Assembly (NCBI GenBank): GCA_023248495.1
Contig: JAHFEK010000012.1
Coordinates: forward strand, 1 to 54,568
Direction of reading: 5' to 3'
Origin: Nitrospinales bacterium
Lineage (GTDB): Bacteria; Nitrospinota_A; UBA7883; JACRGQ01
Length of the DNA: 54,568 bases
Shown: positions 21,718 to 30,341 of the stretch, piece after piece
Numbering within the stretch: position 1 is the stretch's first letter
How the letters are laid out: the number at the start of each line of letters is the position of its first letter
Made by a program: the position numbers and the translations under genes
The notes under the pieces: generated by a model
Seen by the model: only the letters and a program-made list of their open reading frames with translations
Databases searched by the model: none
Told to the model about the DNA's origin: nothing

Positions 21718-22497
21718 CTAGAACCCCACGCCCAAGGCCACGTACGGACCGCTGAAATTTATATCGGTCTTGAGGTTGTCGGTGTCGAGCGTGATTTTCT
21801 GCGCGCTGTAACCAAGGGCCACAAAAAACAGCGGCATCGGATGAATCGCCATTTCCGCGCTCCATTCGGTGATGCCGTTGCCGCCCACGCTAAGGGTTTT
21901 TGCCTGGGCGTTGAACGAAAGAAGCTTGATCGGATAGATGCCGAGGCCGGCGTACAGCATGGGAACCGGAACTGATGCGGTTTTTTCCTGCGTTGTGTTT
22001 GCCGTGCCGGCCACGGTACCCGTCATTTTGCCGCTGAAGGAGAGGGAGCGGATGTTGATGCCGATTTCCGGGTCCAGAATGCCGGCGGTGGCTGTTTTAA
22101 TGATCGGGATGTCGTAGAAAAGGCCGATGTCGATCGCGTCCAGTTTCAATTCGGTATGCAAATTTGTGTTTGCGCTGAAGGTCTGGCCGCCGTAGGTGAC
22201 CGGCGTGGCGCCGGTCTTATCCCCCGAAAAGCTCATGGGCAGGTAGTGGAAATAGAAATTGGGAATGATCGGGATGGCGTGTTTTACTTTAAGCTGCGCC
22301 GCGGTATCGGTGTGGTTATCCAGATTCAGGGTGTCCTTGAGGTCGGCATTGGTACCCCCCATGTATTGCAGGGTACCGGCCGGGGCGCGGGTGGTGGATC
22401 CAACATTAAGGCTTATGTCCAGCCCCGGCAGGGCATACGCCCGGGGAACCGAGGTAACGGCTAAAAGACAAAATACATAAAAAACTTTCTTAAACAT
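21718..22497 (-). CDS. Outer-membrane beta-barrel protein (TIGR04219-like)
   Basis: 259 residues from ATG 22497, which has AAGGAG upstream. A signal peptide is clear: Lys-Lys then a hydrophobic core and PRAYA before the mature start LPGLD at about residue 23. The mature part alternates hydrophobic and polar residues as in barrel strands and ends in GPYVALGVGF, with a terminal aromatic Phe as expected for BAM-dependent insertion. It resembles the TIGR04219 group of small barrels of unknown function. It is monocistronic; the 3' side holds a palindromic repeat shared with dprA. Function unknown; passive channel or lipid role are only guesses. Confidence 0.78.
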   Translation of the reverse strand: MFKKVFYVFCLLAVTSVPRAYALPGLDISLNVGSTTRAPAGTLQYMGGTNADLKDTLNLDNHTDTAAQLKVKHAIPIIPNFYFHYLPMSFSGDKTGATPVTYGGQTFSANTNLHTELKLDAIDIGLFYDIPIIKTATAGILDPEIGINIRSLSFSGKMTGTVAGTANTTQEKTASVPVPMLYAGLGIYPIKLLSFNAQAKTLSVGGNGITEWSAEMAIHPMPLFFVALGYSAQKITLDTDNLKTDINFSGPYVALGVGF

Positions 22498-22586
22498 CTC
22501 ATTCTCCTTATATGACACGGCAGCTGCAATGTTTTATTAATTGCCTGACATCATATCCGCTAATAATGCCGCCGCAAAACATCCAT

Positions 22587-23105
22587 CTACAGCGCGGCGG
22601 GCGTTTCGGCCGGGCCGCCGATTTCGTGGAACGTCGCCGAGAGGGTAGCCAAATTCACCACCGCCACGGTCGCCTTTCCGCTGAGCCAGCCGCCCCCTTC
22701 GCCGGGGTTGAGCGCCAGCCGCCCGCCATCGTGCGATGCGCGCGGTTTGTGCGTGTGCCCGTACACGATGAGGTCGTGCCGGCCGGCCCGCCGTAATTCC
22801 TCCAGCCTGTCCGGCTCGTGGAGCATCACGATTTTCCTGCCGCCCAGTTCCACTTCCATCGGCATGGCGCCCAGCGTCCACCCGTGTTCCGCCGCCAATG
22901 CGCGCAGCCCTTTTTTTTCGCCGTCGTTGTTGCCGTAGACAAGGTATAGCTTTGGCATCAGGTCTTTGAAGGGCACGAGGGCGAAAGGCGCCACGAAGTC
23001 GCCGCAGTGCAACACCGCTTCCACCCCGCTGTTGTTGAAGTAGGTCACGGCGGCCTCGATTTTGGGCACGTTGTCGTGTGTATCGGAGATGACGCCGATT
23101 TTCAT
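22587..23105 (-). CDS. YfcE/MJ0936-type metallophosphoesterase
   Basis: 172 residues of the small calcineurin-like phosphoesterase family. The metal ligands appear in order: ISDTHDN (Asp, His), LHCGDF (Asp), GNNDGE (Asn, Asp), MLHE (His) and YGHTHKP (His, His). Members are cytosolic phosphodiesterases of uncertain natural substrate. ATG 23105 has GGAAAG upstream. It is divergent from lysA, with about 160 bases between them. Confidence 0.9.
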   Translation of the reverse strand: MKIGVISDTHDNVPKIEAAVTYFNNSGVEAVLHCGDFVAPFALVPFKDLMPKLYLVYGNNDGEKKGLRALAAEHGWTLGAMPMEVELGGRKIVMLHEPDRLEELRRAGRHDLIVYGHTHKPRASHDGGRLALNPGEGGGWLSGKATVAVVNLATLSATFHEIGGPAETPAAL

Positions 23106-23265
23106 TATTGCTTTCCGGTAGCGGTCATTGGCTAATTGTACACCAAGGCAAAAACGGTCATTTATGAATAATGCGCTTTGGCCGTTCCGTCCCCGTTTTC
23201 ACTTAAACGCATCTTTGCGAAAATAGTGTAAAATAACCCCTCTTTTTAATAACGAGGAGGAATGC

Positions 23266-24519
23266 GTGCACCATTTTAACTATAAGGGCGGCAAGATGTT
23301 CTGCGAGAACGTGCCGCTTGAAAAGATAGCCGCCGAGGTCGGCACCCCGTTTTACTGCTACAGCAACGAAACGCTGATGCGCCACTACAAGGTGTTTGAC
23401 GACGCTTTCGCGGAAGTCGACCATCTTGTGTGCTTCGCCGTGAAGGCCAACAGCAACCTCGGGCTGCTGCGCGAGCTGGTGAAGGCCGGCGCCGGGTGCG
23501 ACATCGTATCGGGCGGCGAGTTGTACCGCGCGCTCAAGGCGGGCTGCGATCCGAAGAAGCTGGTCTACGCCGGCGTCGGCAAGACCGAAGAAGAGATCGA
23601 ATACGCGCTCAACAGCGATATCCTGATGTTCAACGTGGAAAGCACGCAGGAGTTGTTCACCCTCGATACCGTGGCGGGGCGCATGGGCAAAAAGGCCGGC
23701 GTGGCCCTGCGGGTGAACCCGGATGTCGATCCGATGACGCATCCCTACATCAGCACCGGCCTCAAGAAGAACAAGTTCGGCATCGCCATCGAAAAGGCGC
23801 TGGAGGAGTACAAGCTGGCGGCGGGGCTGAAGAATATCGAGGTCATCGGCATCCATCAGCACATCGGCAGCCAGATCACGCAGGTCACGCCGTTTGTAGA
23901 CGCGGTGGCGAAGCTGCTCGCTTTCGTGAATCAACTCAACGCGGCCGGTATCAAGATAAAGTATATCGATATCGGCGGCGGCTTGGGCATCCCCTACAAG
24001 GATGAATCCCCCCCCGCGCCGATGGAGCTGGCCAAGGAGATCGTGCCGATGCTGAAGAAGCACAACTGCACCATCGTTTTCGAGCCGGGCCGCCTCATCG
24101 TCGGCAACGCCGGGGTGCTGGTCACCAAGGTGCTGTACACCAAGCGGACCGAAGCCAAGGGTTTTTACATCGTCGACGCCGGGATGAACGATCTCGTCCG
24201 CCCCACACTGTATCAGGCGCATCAAGCCATCCAGCCGGTGCTGGAAGAGGTTTCCCGGCGCCCCAAGTCGGAAGTCGATGTGGTCGGCCCCATTTGCGAG
24301 ACCGGCGATTTCCTCGCGAAGGACCGCATCCTGCCCGAATTCAAAAAGGGGGAACTGATGGCCGTGATGAGCGCCGGGGCATACGGCTTCACCATGAGCA
24401 GCAACTACAATTCCCGCCGCCGGGCCGCAGAGGTGCTGGTGAAGGGGGACAAGTACTACGTGGTGCGCGACCGCGAAACGTGGGACGATTTGGTGCGCGG
24501 CGAGCGCTTCGCGGAATAG
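23266..24519 (+). CDS. lysA: Diaminopimelate decarboxylase
   Basis: PLP enzyme that converts meso-diaminopimelate to lysine. 417 residues from GTG 23266, with GAGGAGG five bases upstream; an ATG at 23262 is out of frame. Alanine-racemase-like N-terminal barrel with PLP Lys60 in FAVKANSN, SGGELYRAL, HQHIGSQI (His), DIGGGLGIPY (glycine-rich phosphate site) and FEPGRLIVGNAG; C-terminal beta-barrel with GPICETGDFLAKDR (Cys, Glu) and GAYGFTMSSNYNSRRR. dapF follows four bases later, so the two lysine/diaminopimelate enzymes are co-transcribed. The family also includes carboxynorspermidine decarboxylases, but length and partner favour LysA. Confidence 0.96.
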   Translation: MHHFNYKGGKMFCENVPLEKIAAEVGTPFYCYSNETLMRHYKVFDDAFAEVDHLVCFAVKANSNLGLLRELVKAGAGCDIVSGGELYRALKAGCDPKKLVYAGVGKTEEEIEYALNSDILMFNVESTQELFTLDTVAGRMGKKAGVALRVNPDVDPMTHPYISTGLKKNKFGIAIEKALEEYKLAAGLKNIEVIGIHQHIGSQITQVTPFVDAVAKLLAFVNQLNAAGIKIKYIDIGGGLGIPYKDESPPAPMELAKEIVPMLKKHNCTIVFEPGRLIVGNAGVLVTKVLYTKRTEAKGFYIVDAGMNDLVRPTLYQAHQAIQPVLEEVSRRPKSEVDVVGPICETGDFLAKDRILPEFKKGELMAVMSAGAYGFTMSSNYNSRRRAAEVLVKGDKYYVVRDRETWDDLVRGERFAE

Positions 24520-24523
24520 CCCG

Positions 24524-25351
24524 ATGTTAAAAATTGTGAAGTTCGGCAAGTATCAGGGGCTCGGGAACGATTTTGTCCTTATCGACGACCGCGACAACAA
24601 GCTCAAGCTCAGTAACGCGCAGGTCAGGGCGCTCGCTCATCGGCAGTACGGCGTGGGGTGCGATCAGTTGATGATCGTCAAGAAGAGCAAGACGCACGAC
24701 TTCAAGATGGAGCTGTATAACAACGACGGCTCGGTGGCCGAGATGTGCGGCAACGGCATCCGCTGTTTCCACCGCTTCCTGATCGACTGCGGCATCACCG
24801 CCAAGAAGGAGCTGCGGGTGGAAACGCTGGCGGGCACCATCCACACGTCGATCACGGGAAAACTGGTGACGGTCGATATGGGCGCGCCGATTTTGGAAGC
24901 GGCCGACATCCCGATGAAAACGGCAGGGCGGATTGTGAACGAGAAACTGGTCACCGGCAAGGCGAGCTTTCATATCACCGCCGTGTCGATGGGGAATCCG
25001 CATATCGTGATTTTCAAAAAGAGCCTGGAAGGGCTGGCGTTGGAAACCGTCGGGCCGATGCTGGAGCGCCACCCGATATTTCCGAAGCGGACGAACGTCC
25101 ACTTCGCGCGTGTCGATGGCAGGAAGAGCATCACCGCCAGTCATTGGGAACGGGGCGCGGGAATGACGCTGGCCTGCGGCACCGGCGCGTGCGCCACGGC
25201 GGTCGCGGCGGTTTTGAACGGCCTGACGGACCGCGCCGTCGCCGTACACCAGCGCGGCGGTATGCTGAAGATCAACTGGAACGCGAAAGACAACCACGTC
25301 TACATGACCGGCCCCGCCGTCCACGTCTTCTCCGGCGAAATGGCCGTCTGA
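24524..25351 (+). CDS. dapF: Diaminopimelate epimerase
   Basis: Converts L,L- to meso-diaminopimelate for lysine and peptidoglycan without a cofactor, using two cysteines. 275 residues; both catalytic cysteines are in place: Cys75 in EMCGNGIRC and Cys218 in ACGTGAC. KYQGLGNDFVLID at the N-terminus, YNNDGS, and GNPHIVIF are typical. It starts four bases after lysA. Two blocks of hairpin repeats follow its stop, marking the beginning of the accessory stretch at 25.4-27 kb. Confidence 0.96.
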   Translation: MLKIVKFGKYQGLGNDFVLIDDRDNKLKLSNAQVRALAHRQYGVGCDQLMIVKKSKTHDFKMELYNNDGSVAEMCGNGIRCFHRFLIDCGITAKKELRVETLAGTIHTSITGKLVTVDMGAPILEAADIPMKTAGRIVNEKLVTGKASFHITAVSMGNPHIVIFKKSLEGLALETVGPMLERHPIFPKRTNVHFARVDGRKSITASHWERGAGMTLACGTGACATAVAAVLNGLTDRAVAVHQRGGMLKINWNAKDNHVYMTGPAVHVFSGEMAV

Positions 25352-25365
25352 TTTTTATTTTTCCG

Positions 25366-25448
25366 TGTCATGCCGGGCCCGTGCCGCTGCACGGGGTGAC
25401 CCGGCACTGAGATGTGGGATGTCATGCCGGGCCATGACCCGGCACCCA
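25366..25448. repeat. Double-hairpin repeat, family B, copy 1
   Basis: The element begins GTCATGCCGGGCCCGTGCC and ends GACCCGGCACCCAG. It contains two GC-rich palindromes, each pairing GTCATGCCGGG with CCCGGCAC-type arms. Copy 2 at 25861-25942 is nearly identical and in the same orientation; a half copy in the opposite orientation is at 26059-26086. It starts 14 bases after the dapF stop. Confidence 0.85.
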
Positions 25449-25474
25449 GAAATATTTTCAAAACTCTCTCCCTC

Positions 25475-25765
25475 TCATCCAATCAGATGCTCATACAAAT
25501 CCACCCATTGTGGGTTGGTTTTTTCGATAAGTTCCAATTTCCACTTCCTTTGCCAATTCTTTAGCTGCTTTTCCCGCGCAATCGCGGAGTGTACATCCCC
25601 GGTTTCCTCAAAATGAACCAGCATGTGAACCTGGTTTTTCTTGGTGAAACCTTCGGCCAAATCATGCTTGTGTTCGTAAATTCGCTTGATCAAATTACCG
25701 GTAACGCCAATGTAAAGTGTTCCGTTTCGTCTACTGGCAAGAATGTAAACGTAATATTGACGCAT
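25475..25765 (-). CDS. Small GIY-YIG domain protein (possible endonuclease)
   Basis: 96 residues, the size of the stand-alone GIY-YIG family (UvrC-N/YhbQ-like). The motif is seen as YYVYILA and LYIGVT at residues about 4-21, followed by Arg28 in LIKRIYEHK and Glu in IAREKQLKNW, which match catalytic positions of the fold. It lies exactly between two direct copies of the family-B repeat. Such genes are common and multi-copy in several proteobacterial groups; whether the protein cuts DNA in the cell is not known. Start ATG 25765 has only a weak ribosome site. Confidence 0.88.
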   Translation of the reverse strand: MRQYYVYILASRRNGTLYIGVTGNLIKRIYEHKHDLAEGFTKKNQVHMLVHFEETGDVHSAIAREKQLKNWQRKWKLELIEKTNPQWVDLYEHLIG

Positions 25766-25860
25766 GCCCGATTGTACTGGATTTGCATCCCCCTTTGTGG
25801 CTCACAACAAATTTAAGGGAGGAGAAAGCTTTGATAATATGTCTGGGTGCCCCCCGCCCC

Positions 25861-25942
25861 GTCATGCCGGCCCCGTGTCGCTGCACGGGGTGACCCGGCA
25901 CTGAGACGTCGGATGTCATGCCGGGCCATGACCCGGCACCCA
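25861..25942. repeat. Double-hairpin repeat, family B, copy 2
   Basis: Same organisation as copy 1 at 25366-25448 and the same orientation, differing at only a few bases. It begins GTCATGCCGGCCCCGTG and ends GACCCGGCACCCAG. Together the two copies bracket the GIY-YIG gene. Confidence 0.85.
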
Positions 25943-26058
25943 GAGTCACTTCCTATTTACTTTCTTGATTTCTGCCGGAGTTCATTCCGAGCGTGGATAT
26001 GGAGGGAGCCGGAAAGGATCGGCCCTCCGGGCCGAGCGGGGAAGCTTGGATATTATTT

Positions 26059-26086
26059 CTGGGTGCCGGGTCAAGCCCGGCATGAC
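26059..26086. repeat. Half copy of repeat family B in reverse orientation
   Basis: The single palindrome CTGGGTGCCGGGTCAAGCCC...GGCATGAC is the reverse complement of the second hairpin of the B elements, with CAAG at the loop side. It lies about 50 bases from the end of the membrane protein gene. Confidence 0.75.
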
Positions 26087-26139
26087 AACGGGGAGGGAAC
26101 CGGCGCAGCTACCTGCTAAAGTTTGATGTCTTTCTTTTG

Positions 26140-27006
26140 CTAATATTTGATTTCGACATAATCGATGAGGTTGTTGGATATTTCAAAGGTGCGCGGGTAT
26201 TCTTTGGGGCAAGGGGAAATGATAACGTGATCAGTGTCGGTTGCCAGTATCTGGTCAAAGAAAACCGGAGCTTCTTTCAATTTGCATTCTTTTTGAAAGG
26301 TTGCCGCAATATCTTTTGTTTTGCACTCATCCTTCCAGTGGAATTGAACCTTGACCGGCATTCCACCCCCGTATTGGGCAGCAATCCTCGAGTAAACATC
26401 TCTGGTGAAAAAGGCGATGTAGATAAACGAGAAGACGCTGTACATGAGGAGGAAAAGGAAAAACATATATTTCTTATTCCGTTTTTCTGAATATATATCC
26501 TTCAAATTGTACCCAAGTGAAATAATTATGATAGTCAACAAGCCGTAATCAACCAATTTGGAAATTTCATCGAATTTGAAAAATGAAATGCCATATGAAA
26601 ATAAAAACAAATAGAATAGTACTCCCCATATAAGGATATTCATCCAGTTCATCAATCCCTCTTTGCCCCCTTTTTCTTCGTCCTTCTTTGTTGAACTCGG
26701 GTTTTTATATTTTTCAATAACGTGAGGGATCAAATACCTAAGCACTGTCACAATGGGTACAAAAAAAAGGATATGGGCGAAGAACCAGGCTCCGGCAAGA
26801 ATGTATTGGGCGCGAAGGATGGAGAATGAATGAACGCCATAACGCGCCAGGTGGAGGGATACAACCAAAAAACCGGTGATATAAAGGACAGCGGCGGCAA
26901 CTACAAAAATCTTTGTGAGAAGCTCAAAAGTTTCCTGTGCGGATTTTAAGCGGGAGATGTTATTGCCATCTTTGCCAGCTTCCGGTGTGGGAGGATTTTC
27001 AGTCAC
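26140..27006 (-). CDS. Multi-pass membrane protein of unknown function
   Basis: 288 residues that I do not recognise. After a polar N-terminus there are about five hydrophobic segments (roughly 30-52, 65-90, 122-142, 150-170, 178-200), with a charged Lys/Glu-rich cytosolic loop between the second and third and a C-terminal soluble part of about 85 residues that contains three cysteines. Codon use is AT-rich, unlike lpdA next to it, which suggests acquisition. It lies between repeat family B and lpdA, with 18 bases to lpdA upstream on the same strand. Function cannot be inferred. Confidence 0.65.
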   Translation of the reverse strand: MTENPPTPEAGKDGNNISRLKSAQETFELLTKIFVVAAAVLYITGFLVVSLHLARYGVHSFSILRAQYILAGAWFFAHILFFVPIVTVLRYLIPHVIEKYKNPSSTKKDEEKGGKEGLMNWMNILIWGVLFYLFLFSYGISFFKFDEISKLVDYGLLTIIIISLGYNLKDIYSEKRNKKYMFFLFLLMYSVFSFIYIAFFTRDVYSRIAAQYGGGMPVKVQFHWKDECKTKDIAATFQKECKLKEAPVFFDQILATDTDHVIISPCPKEYPRTFEISNNLIDYVEIKY

Positions 27007-27024
27007 CGTTAATCCTCCTCATAT

Positions 27025-28386
27025 TTAATAAATAGAGATGCCCAGCGCGTCGGCGGCGGCGAGGGAGATCGCTTCAGAGCAGGTGGGATGGCCGAACGGC
27101 AGGTCGCACAGCGCATCGGCTTTCATTCCGGCGGCCATCGCGACGGCGGCGGCGTGGATGATCTCGGTGGCGTGCGGCGCGGCCATGTGAACGCCGAGGA
27201 TGGTTTTGTCTTCGCCGACCAGCACTTTCACGATACCGGCGATTTCGCCCGATGCCTGCGCGCGGGCCAGCGCCCGCACATGATACCGCCCCGCTTTGTA
27301 GCGCATGCCGGTCTGTTGTAGCTGCTCTTCCGTGCGCCCCACCCACGCCGATTCCGGATCGCCGAACACGATGTACGGCACAAAGCGGTGATCGACATGC
27401 GCGCCGTGCCCCAGGATGTTGCGGGCAGCCGCCACCCCCTCGTGATGCGCGGTGTAGGCGAGCAACGATTTACCCGACACATCCCCGGCCGCGTAGATGC
27501 CTTCCTTCGATGTTCCCATCGTCGCGTCGGTCTCGATGAAGCCGCGGATATTCACCCGCACCCCCGCTTTGTCCAGCGCGAGCGAGCCGGTGGCCGGTTT
27601 GCGTCCGGCGGCGGTGAGCAGTATCTCCGCCGTAAACGTTTTGCCGTCCTCCAGCTCGACGCGGCAGCAATCGGTCTCGGATTCCGCCTTGGCGATTTTC
27701 ACGCCCGTGTGGGTATCAACCCCAAGTTTTTTCAGTTCGCGCCGGAGCAGCACCCGTATCTCGCCATCGGCGGCGGGAAGAATGTCCGGCAGCGCCTCCA
27801 GCAGCGTCACCTTGCACCCCATCCGCGCGAAGAAAACCGCCATCTCGATGCCGATGGCCCCCGCGCCGGCAATGGCGATGGAGGCGGGAAGCTTCTCCAA
27901 TCCGAAAATGGTATCGGAAGTGTAAAACCGTTCTCCCGTCCCAAAAATTTCAGACGGGCGGCTGCCGACCGCGACGACCGCGTTTTTAAATTGTACCGTC
28001 ACGCCGGTATCCAGCGCTATCTCCGTGGATGAAACGAACGTGGCGGCGGCGCGCACCAACGCCACCCCCCTTTTTTTAAATACCCCCAACAGCCCCTTTT
28101 GCACGAGGCCCACCACTTCGCGCTGATGCGTCTTCAGCAAGGCGTAATCGGGGACGCCGGCGGGAAGCCCGATCTTTTTTCCCCACTCCAGCGTTTTGAC
28201 CATATGCGCGGCGGCAAGCCAGGTCTTGGCCGGCACGCAGCCGCGGTTGAGGCAGGTTCCCCCGGCATCCCCCTTGTCGATGAGCACCGTTTTCAGCCCG
28301 CCGGCCGCGGCGGTCAACGCGGCGGCATAACCGGCCGGGCCGGCCCCGACCACCGCGACATCACAAACAATCAAACTTTCCGTCAT
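27025..28386 (-). CDS. lpdA: Dihydrolipoyl dehydrogenase-type flavoprotein disulfide reductase
   Basis: FAD enzyme that reoxidises dihydrolipoamide in 2-oxoacid dehydrogenase or glycine cleavage complexes. 453 residues from ATG 28386 (ATG 28398 is an alternative). VVGAGPAGYAAA binds FAD; GGTCLNRGCVPAK carries the redox pair Cys45 and Cys50; IAGAGAIGIEMA is the NAD-binding glycine motif; YAAGDVSG closes the FAD site; the C-terminal dimer domain has the His-Glu region in FGHPTCSEAI. It stands alone here with no E1, E2 or glycine-cleavage genes, so the complex it serves is unknown. Related reductases (e.g. mercuric type) lack this C-terminus. Confidence 0.9.
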   Translation of the reverse strand: MTESLIVCDVAVVGAGPAGYAAALTAAAGGLKTVLIDKGDAGGTCLNRGCVPAKTWLAAAHMVKTLEWGKKIGLPAGVPDYALLKTHQREVVGLVQKGLLGVFKKRGVALVRAAATFVSSTEIALDTGVTVQFKNAVVAVGSRPSEIFGTGERFYTSDTIFGLEKLPASIAIAGAGAIGIEMAVFFARMGCKVTLLEALPDILPAADGEIRVLLRRELKKLGVDTHTGVKIAKAESETDCCRVELEDGKTFTAEILLTAAGRKPATGSLALDKAGVRVNIRGFIETDATMGTSKEGIYAAGDVSGKSLLAYTAHHEGVAAARNILGHGAHVDHRFVPYIVFGDPESAWVGRTEEQLQQTGMRYKAGRYHVRALARAQASGEIAGIVKVLVGEDKTILGVHMAAPHATEIIHAAAVAMAAGMKADALCDLPFGHPTCSEAISLAAADALGISIY

Positions 28387-28437
28387 AATCCGTTGCATTA
28401 TAGGTTAAAATTCCAGCCAGGAGAGAAGCAAAAAAAG

Positions 28438-30330
28438 ATGTTATTTGGCGAATTTTTAATTAACAAAGAGGTGCTTTCCGCCGAAGAGGTGGATAAGGTT
28501 CTTTCGCTGCAAAAGAAGATAGCCATTCCATTGGGCAAACTGGCGCTGGAGCGTTCGCTTCTCACCTTGGCCGATATTTTTCAAATACGCGGGCAGCAGC
28601 GCAAGACCGATAGCAAATTCGGCGAAATAGCGATCAAGCTCAATCTCCTAAAACCCCGGCAGGTCGATTCGCTGGTGGAATTGCAAAAGGCTATTAAGCC
28701 ATTCGTGGGCGAGCTGTTGGTGCGCGAAGGGGTGCTGAACGAGGACCGCCTGCTGGCGCTGCTCAAGGAATTCAAGGCGGAGTATGGCAAACCCTCCGGC
28801 CCCCATACCCGGCGCATTGCCTTGGTCGGGCTGGAGCTGACCGTCATGCTAAATCTGAAAAACAGCCTCACCAAGCTGGGGTATGAAGTGCTTACCGAAA
28901 ATTTTACGGTGGATGAATTGCTTCGGATGCTCCACGACTCGCCAGACTACATCGTACTGAATCTGGTGGAGAATAAAAAAGAGTCGTTGGTCAAATTGGC
29001 CGCCCTGCGGGCGGAGCACCCGTCCTTCCAGCCCAAAATGCTGGCGTTGGTGGCGCGGCTGGAACCCGCCGACCGCGAGCAGGCCCTTGCCGCGGGGATC
29101 GCCGATTTTGTGCCCGCCACCGCGGCGGCCGCCAACATCGCCCAGTACATCCACAGCATTCTGGATGGCATAAACCGCGAGGAGGCGGGAAAAATATTGC
29201 TGGTGGACGACAGCCCGACGATTCTCCGGCTCACCTCTTTTTATTTGGAAGGGAGCGGCTACGATTCCCTGCTGGCCTCGACGGGCGAAGAGGCGCTGGC
29301 CATCCTCGAAAAGGTGACGCCGGATCTGGTGCTTTCCGATATCCTCATGCCGGGCATGGATGGCATAGAGCTGTGCCGCCGCATCAAACTGAATCCGAAA
29401 ACGCGCAACGTGCCGGTACTTATCATCACCACCACCAAAGAGGCCGGGCGGCTGCGCGAGGCGCTCGATAGCGGCGCCAGCGATTACATCAACAAGCCGT
29501 TCCAGCAGGAGGAGCTGCTGGCCCGCGTGCGCAGCCATATCCGCACCAAGCGCCTGATCGACGAATTGCAGGCTTCGCGCGGCGAACTGATGATGGTGAA
29601 CGAAAAACTGGCCGACGCCAACAACCGCAAGACGGAATTCCTCTCCACCGTGGCGCACGACCTGCGCACCCCGCTCACCTCTATCCGCACCTATTCCGAG
29701 CTGCTCACGTTTCCCAACGTGACCATCGATACCCAAAAAGAGTTTATCGGGATCATCCAAAGCGAGGCGATGCGGATGGCGGGCCTGATACGCAACTATC
29801 TGGATATTTCGCGCGTCGAGGCCGGTTCCGCCTTGTATGAGAAGCAGGCCGTGGATCTGCGCCAAATCGCGGAATATTTCGCCAAAATATACGCCACCAT
29901 GGCCACCAACAAATCGGTTCGTTTCACCACGGTGATACCGGAGACGCCGGTGATGTTTATGGGGGACAAGGAGCATTTTGAACAGGTGATCTCGAATCTG
30001 CTCGATAACGCCGTCAAGTTCACCCCCGCGGGCGGCGCCATATCATTGGAGATAGGCGTCACCCGGAAACGGTCGCGCGATTACGCCGAGTTGCTGGTGC
30101 GCGATACCGGGCCTGGCATCCCCGCGAACGCGCGGGAGATCATCTTTAAGAAATACCACCACCTGCTAAGCGAAAACCAGCCTATCGCCGGAACCGGCCT
30201 TGGCCTTGCGATATGCAAAGAGATCGTCGAGTGGCATGGCGGCAAGATAAGCGTGGAATCGGAGCCGGGCATGGGGGCGGTGTTCCGCGTGGTGCTGCCG
30301 ATGCTGGAAAACGGGAAAGGGGACGGTTGA
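28438..30330 (+). CDS. Hybrid sensor kinase: repeat domain, pseudo-receiver, receiver, histidine kinase
   Basis: 630-residue soluble signalling protein with no membrane segment. Order: residues 1-120, four LFGE/GEL helical repeats like those of the small protein at 9060-9446; about 123-245, a receiver-like fold without the usual acidic pair (degenerate); 250-370, a true receiver (LLVDDSP, phospho-acceptor Asp301 in SDILMPGMDG, Lys in NKPF); then a HisKA domain with His407 in VAHDLRTPLTS and an ATPase domain with NLLDNAVKF, DTGPGIP and GTGLGLAICKEI. The receiver precedes the kinase, so it probably receives phosphate from another kinase or controls its own. ATG 28438 has GGAGAG 12 bases upstream. 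Partners unknown. Confidence 0.85.
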   Translation: MLFGEFLINKEVLSAEEVDKVLSLQKKIAIPLGKLALERSLLTLADIFQIRGQQRKTDSKFGEIAIKLNLLKPRQVDSLVELQKAIKPFVGELLVREGVLNEDRLLALLKEFKAEYGKPSGPHTRRIALVGLELTVMLNLKNSLTKLGYEVLTENFTVDELLRMLHDSPDYIVLNLVENKKESLVKLAALRAEHPSFQPKMLALVARLEPADREQALAAGIADFVPATAAAANIAQYIHSILDGINREEAGKILLVDDSPTILRLTSFYLEGSGYDSLLASTGEEALAILEKVTPDLVLSDILMPGMDGIELCRRIKLNPKTRNVPVLIITTTKEAGRLREALDSGASDYINKPFQQEELLARVRSHIRTKRLIDELQASRGELMMVNEKLADANNRKTEFLSTVAHDLRTPLTSIRTYSELLTFPNVTIDTQKEFIGIIQSEAMRMAGLIRNYLDISRVEAGSALYEKQAVDLRQIAEYFAKIYATMATNKSVRFTTVIPETPVMFMGDKEHFEQVISNLLDNAVKFTPAGGAISLEIGVTRKRSRDYAELLVRDTGPGIPANAREIIFKKYHHLLSENQPIAGTGLGLAICKEIVEWHGGKISVESEPGMGAVFRVVLPMLENGKGDG

Positions 30331-30341
30331 GGCGTGGGCGG

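Larger units (their letters stand above)
25766..26139. other. Gene-free stretch of 374 bases holding repeats
   Basis: No convincing gene. It holds repeat B copy 2 and, further on, a reversed half copy. The sequence between (25945-26058) has no open frame with a ribosome site and no clear terminator. Confidence 0.6.

Noticed and set aside
23203..24549. A 448-residue open frame on the minus strand opposite lysA.
   Set aside because: lysA has all its motifs; the antisense frame has no ribosome site or domain and is a by-product of GC-rich codon use.
28849..29976. A 375-residue open frame on the minus strand opposite the hybrid kinase.
   Set aside because: Composition is His/Gln/Arg-rich without motifs; the + strand gene is well supported.
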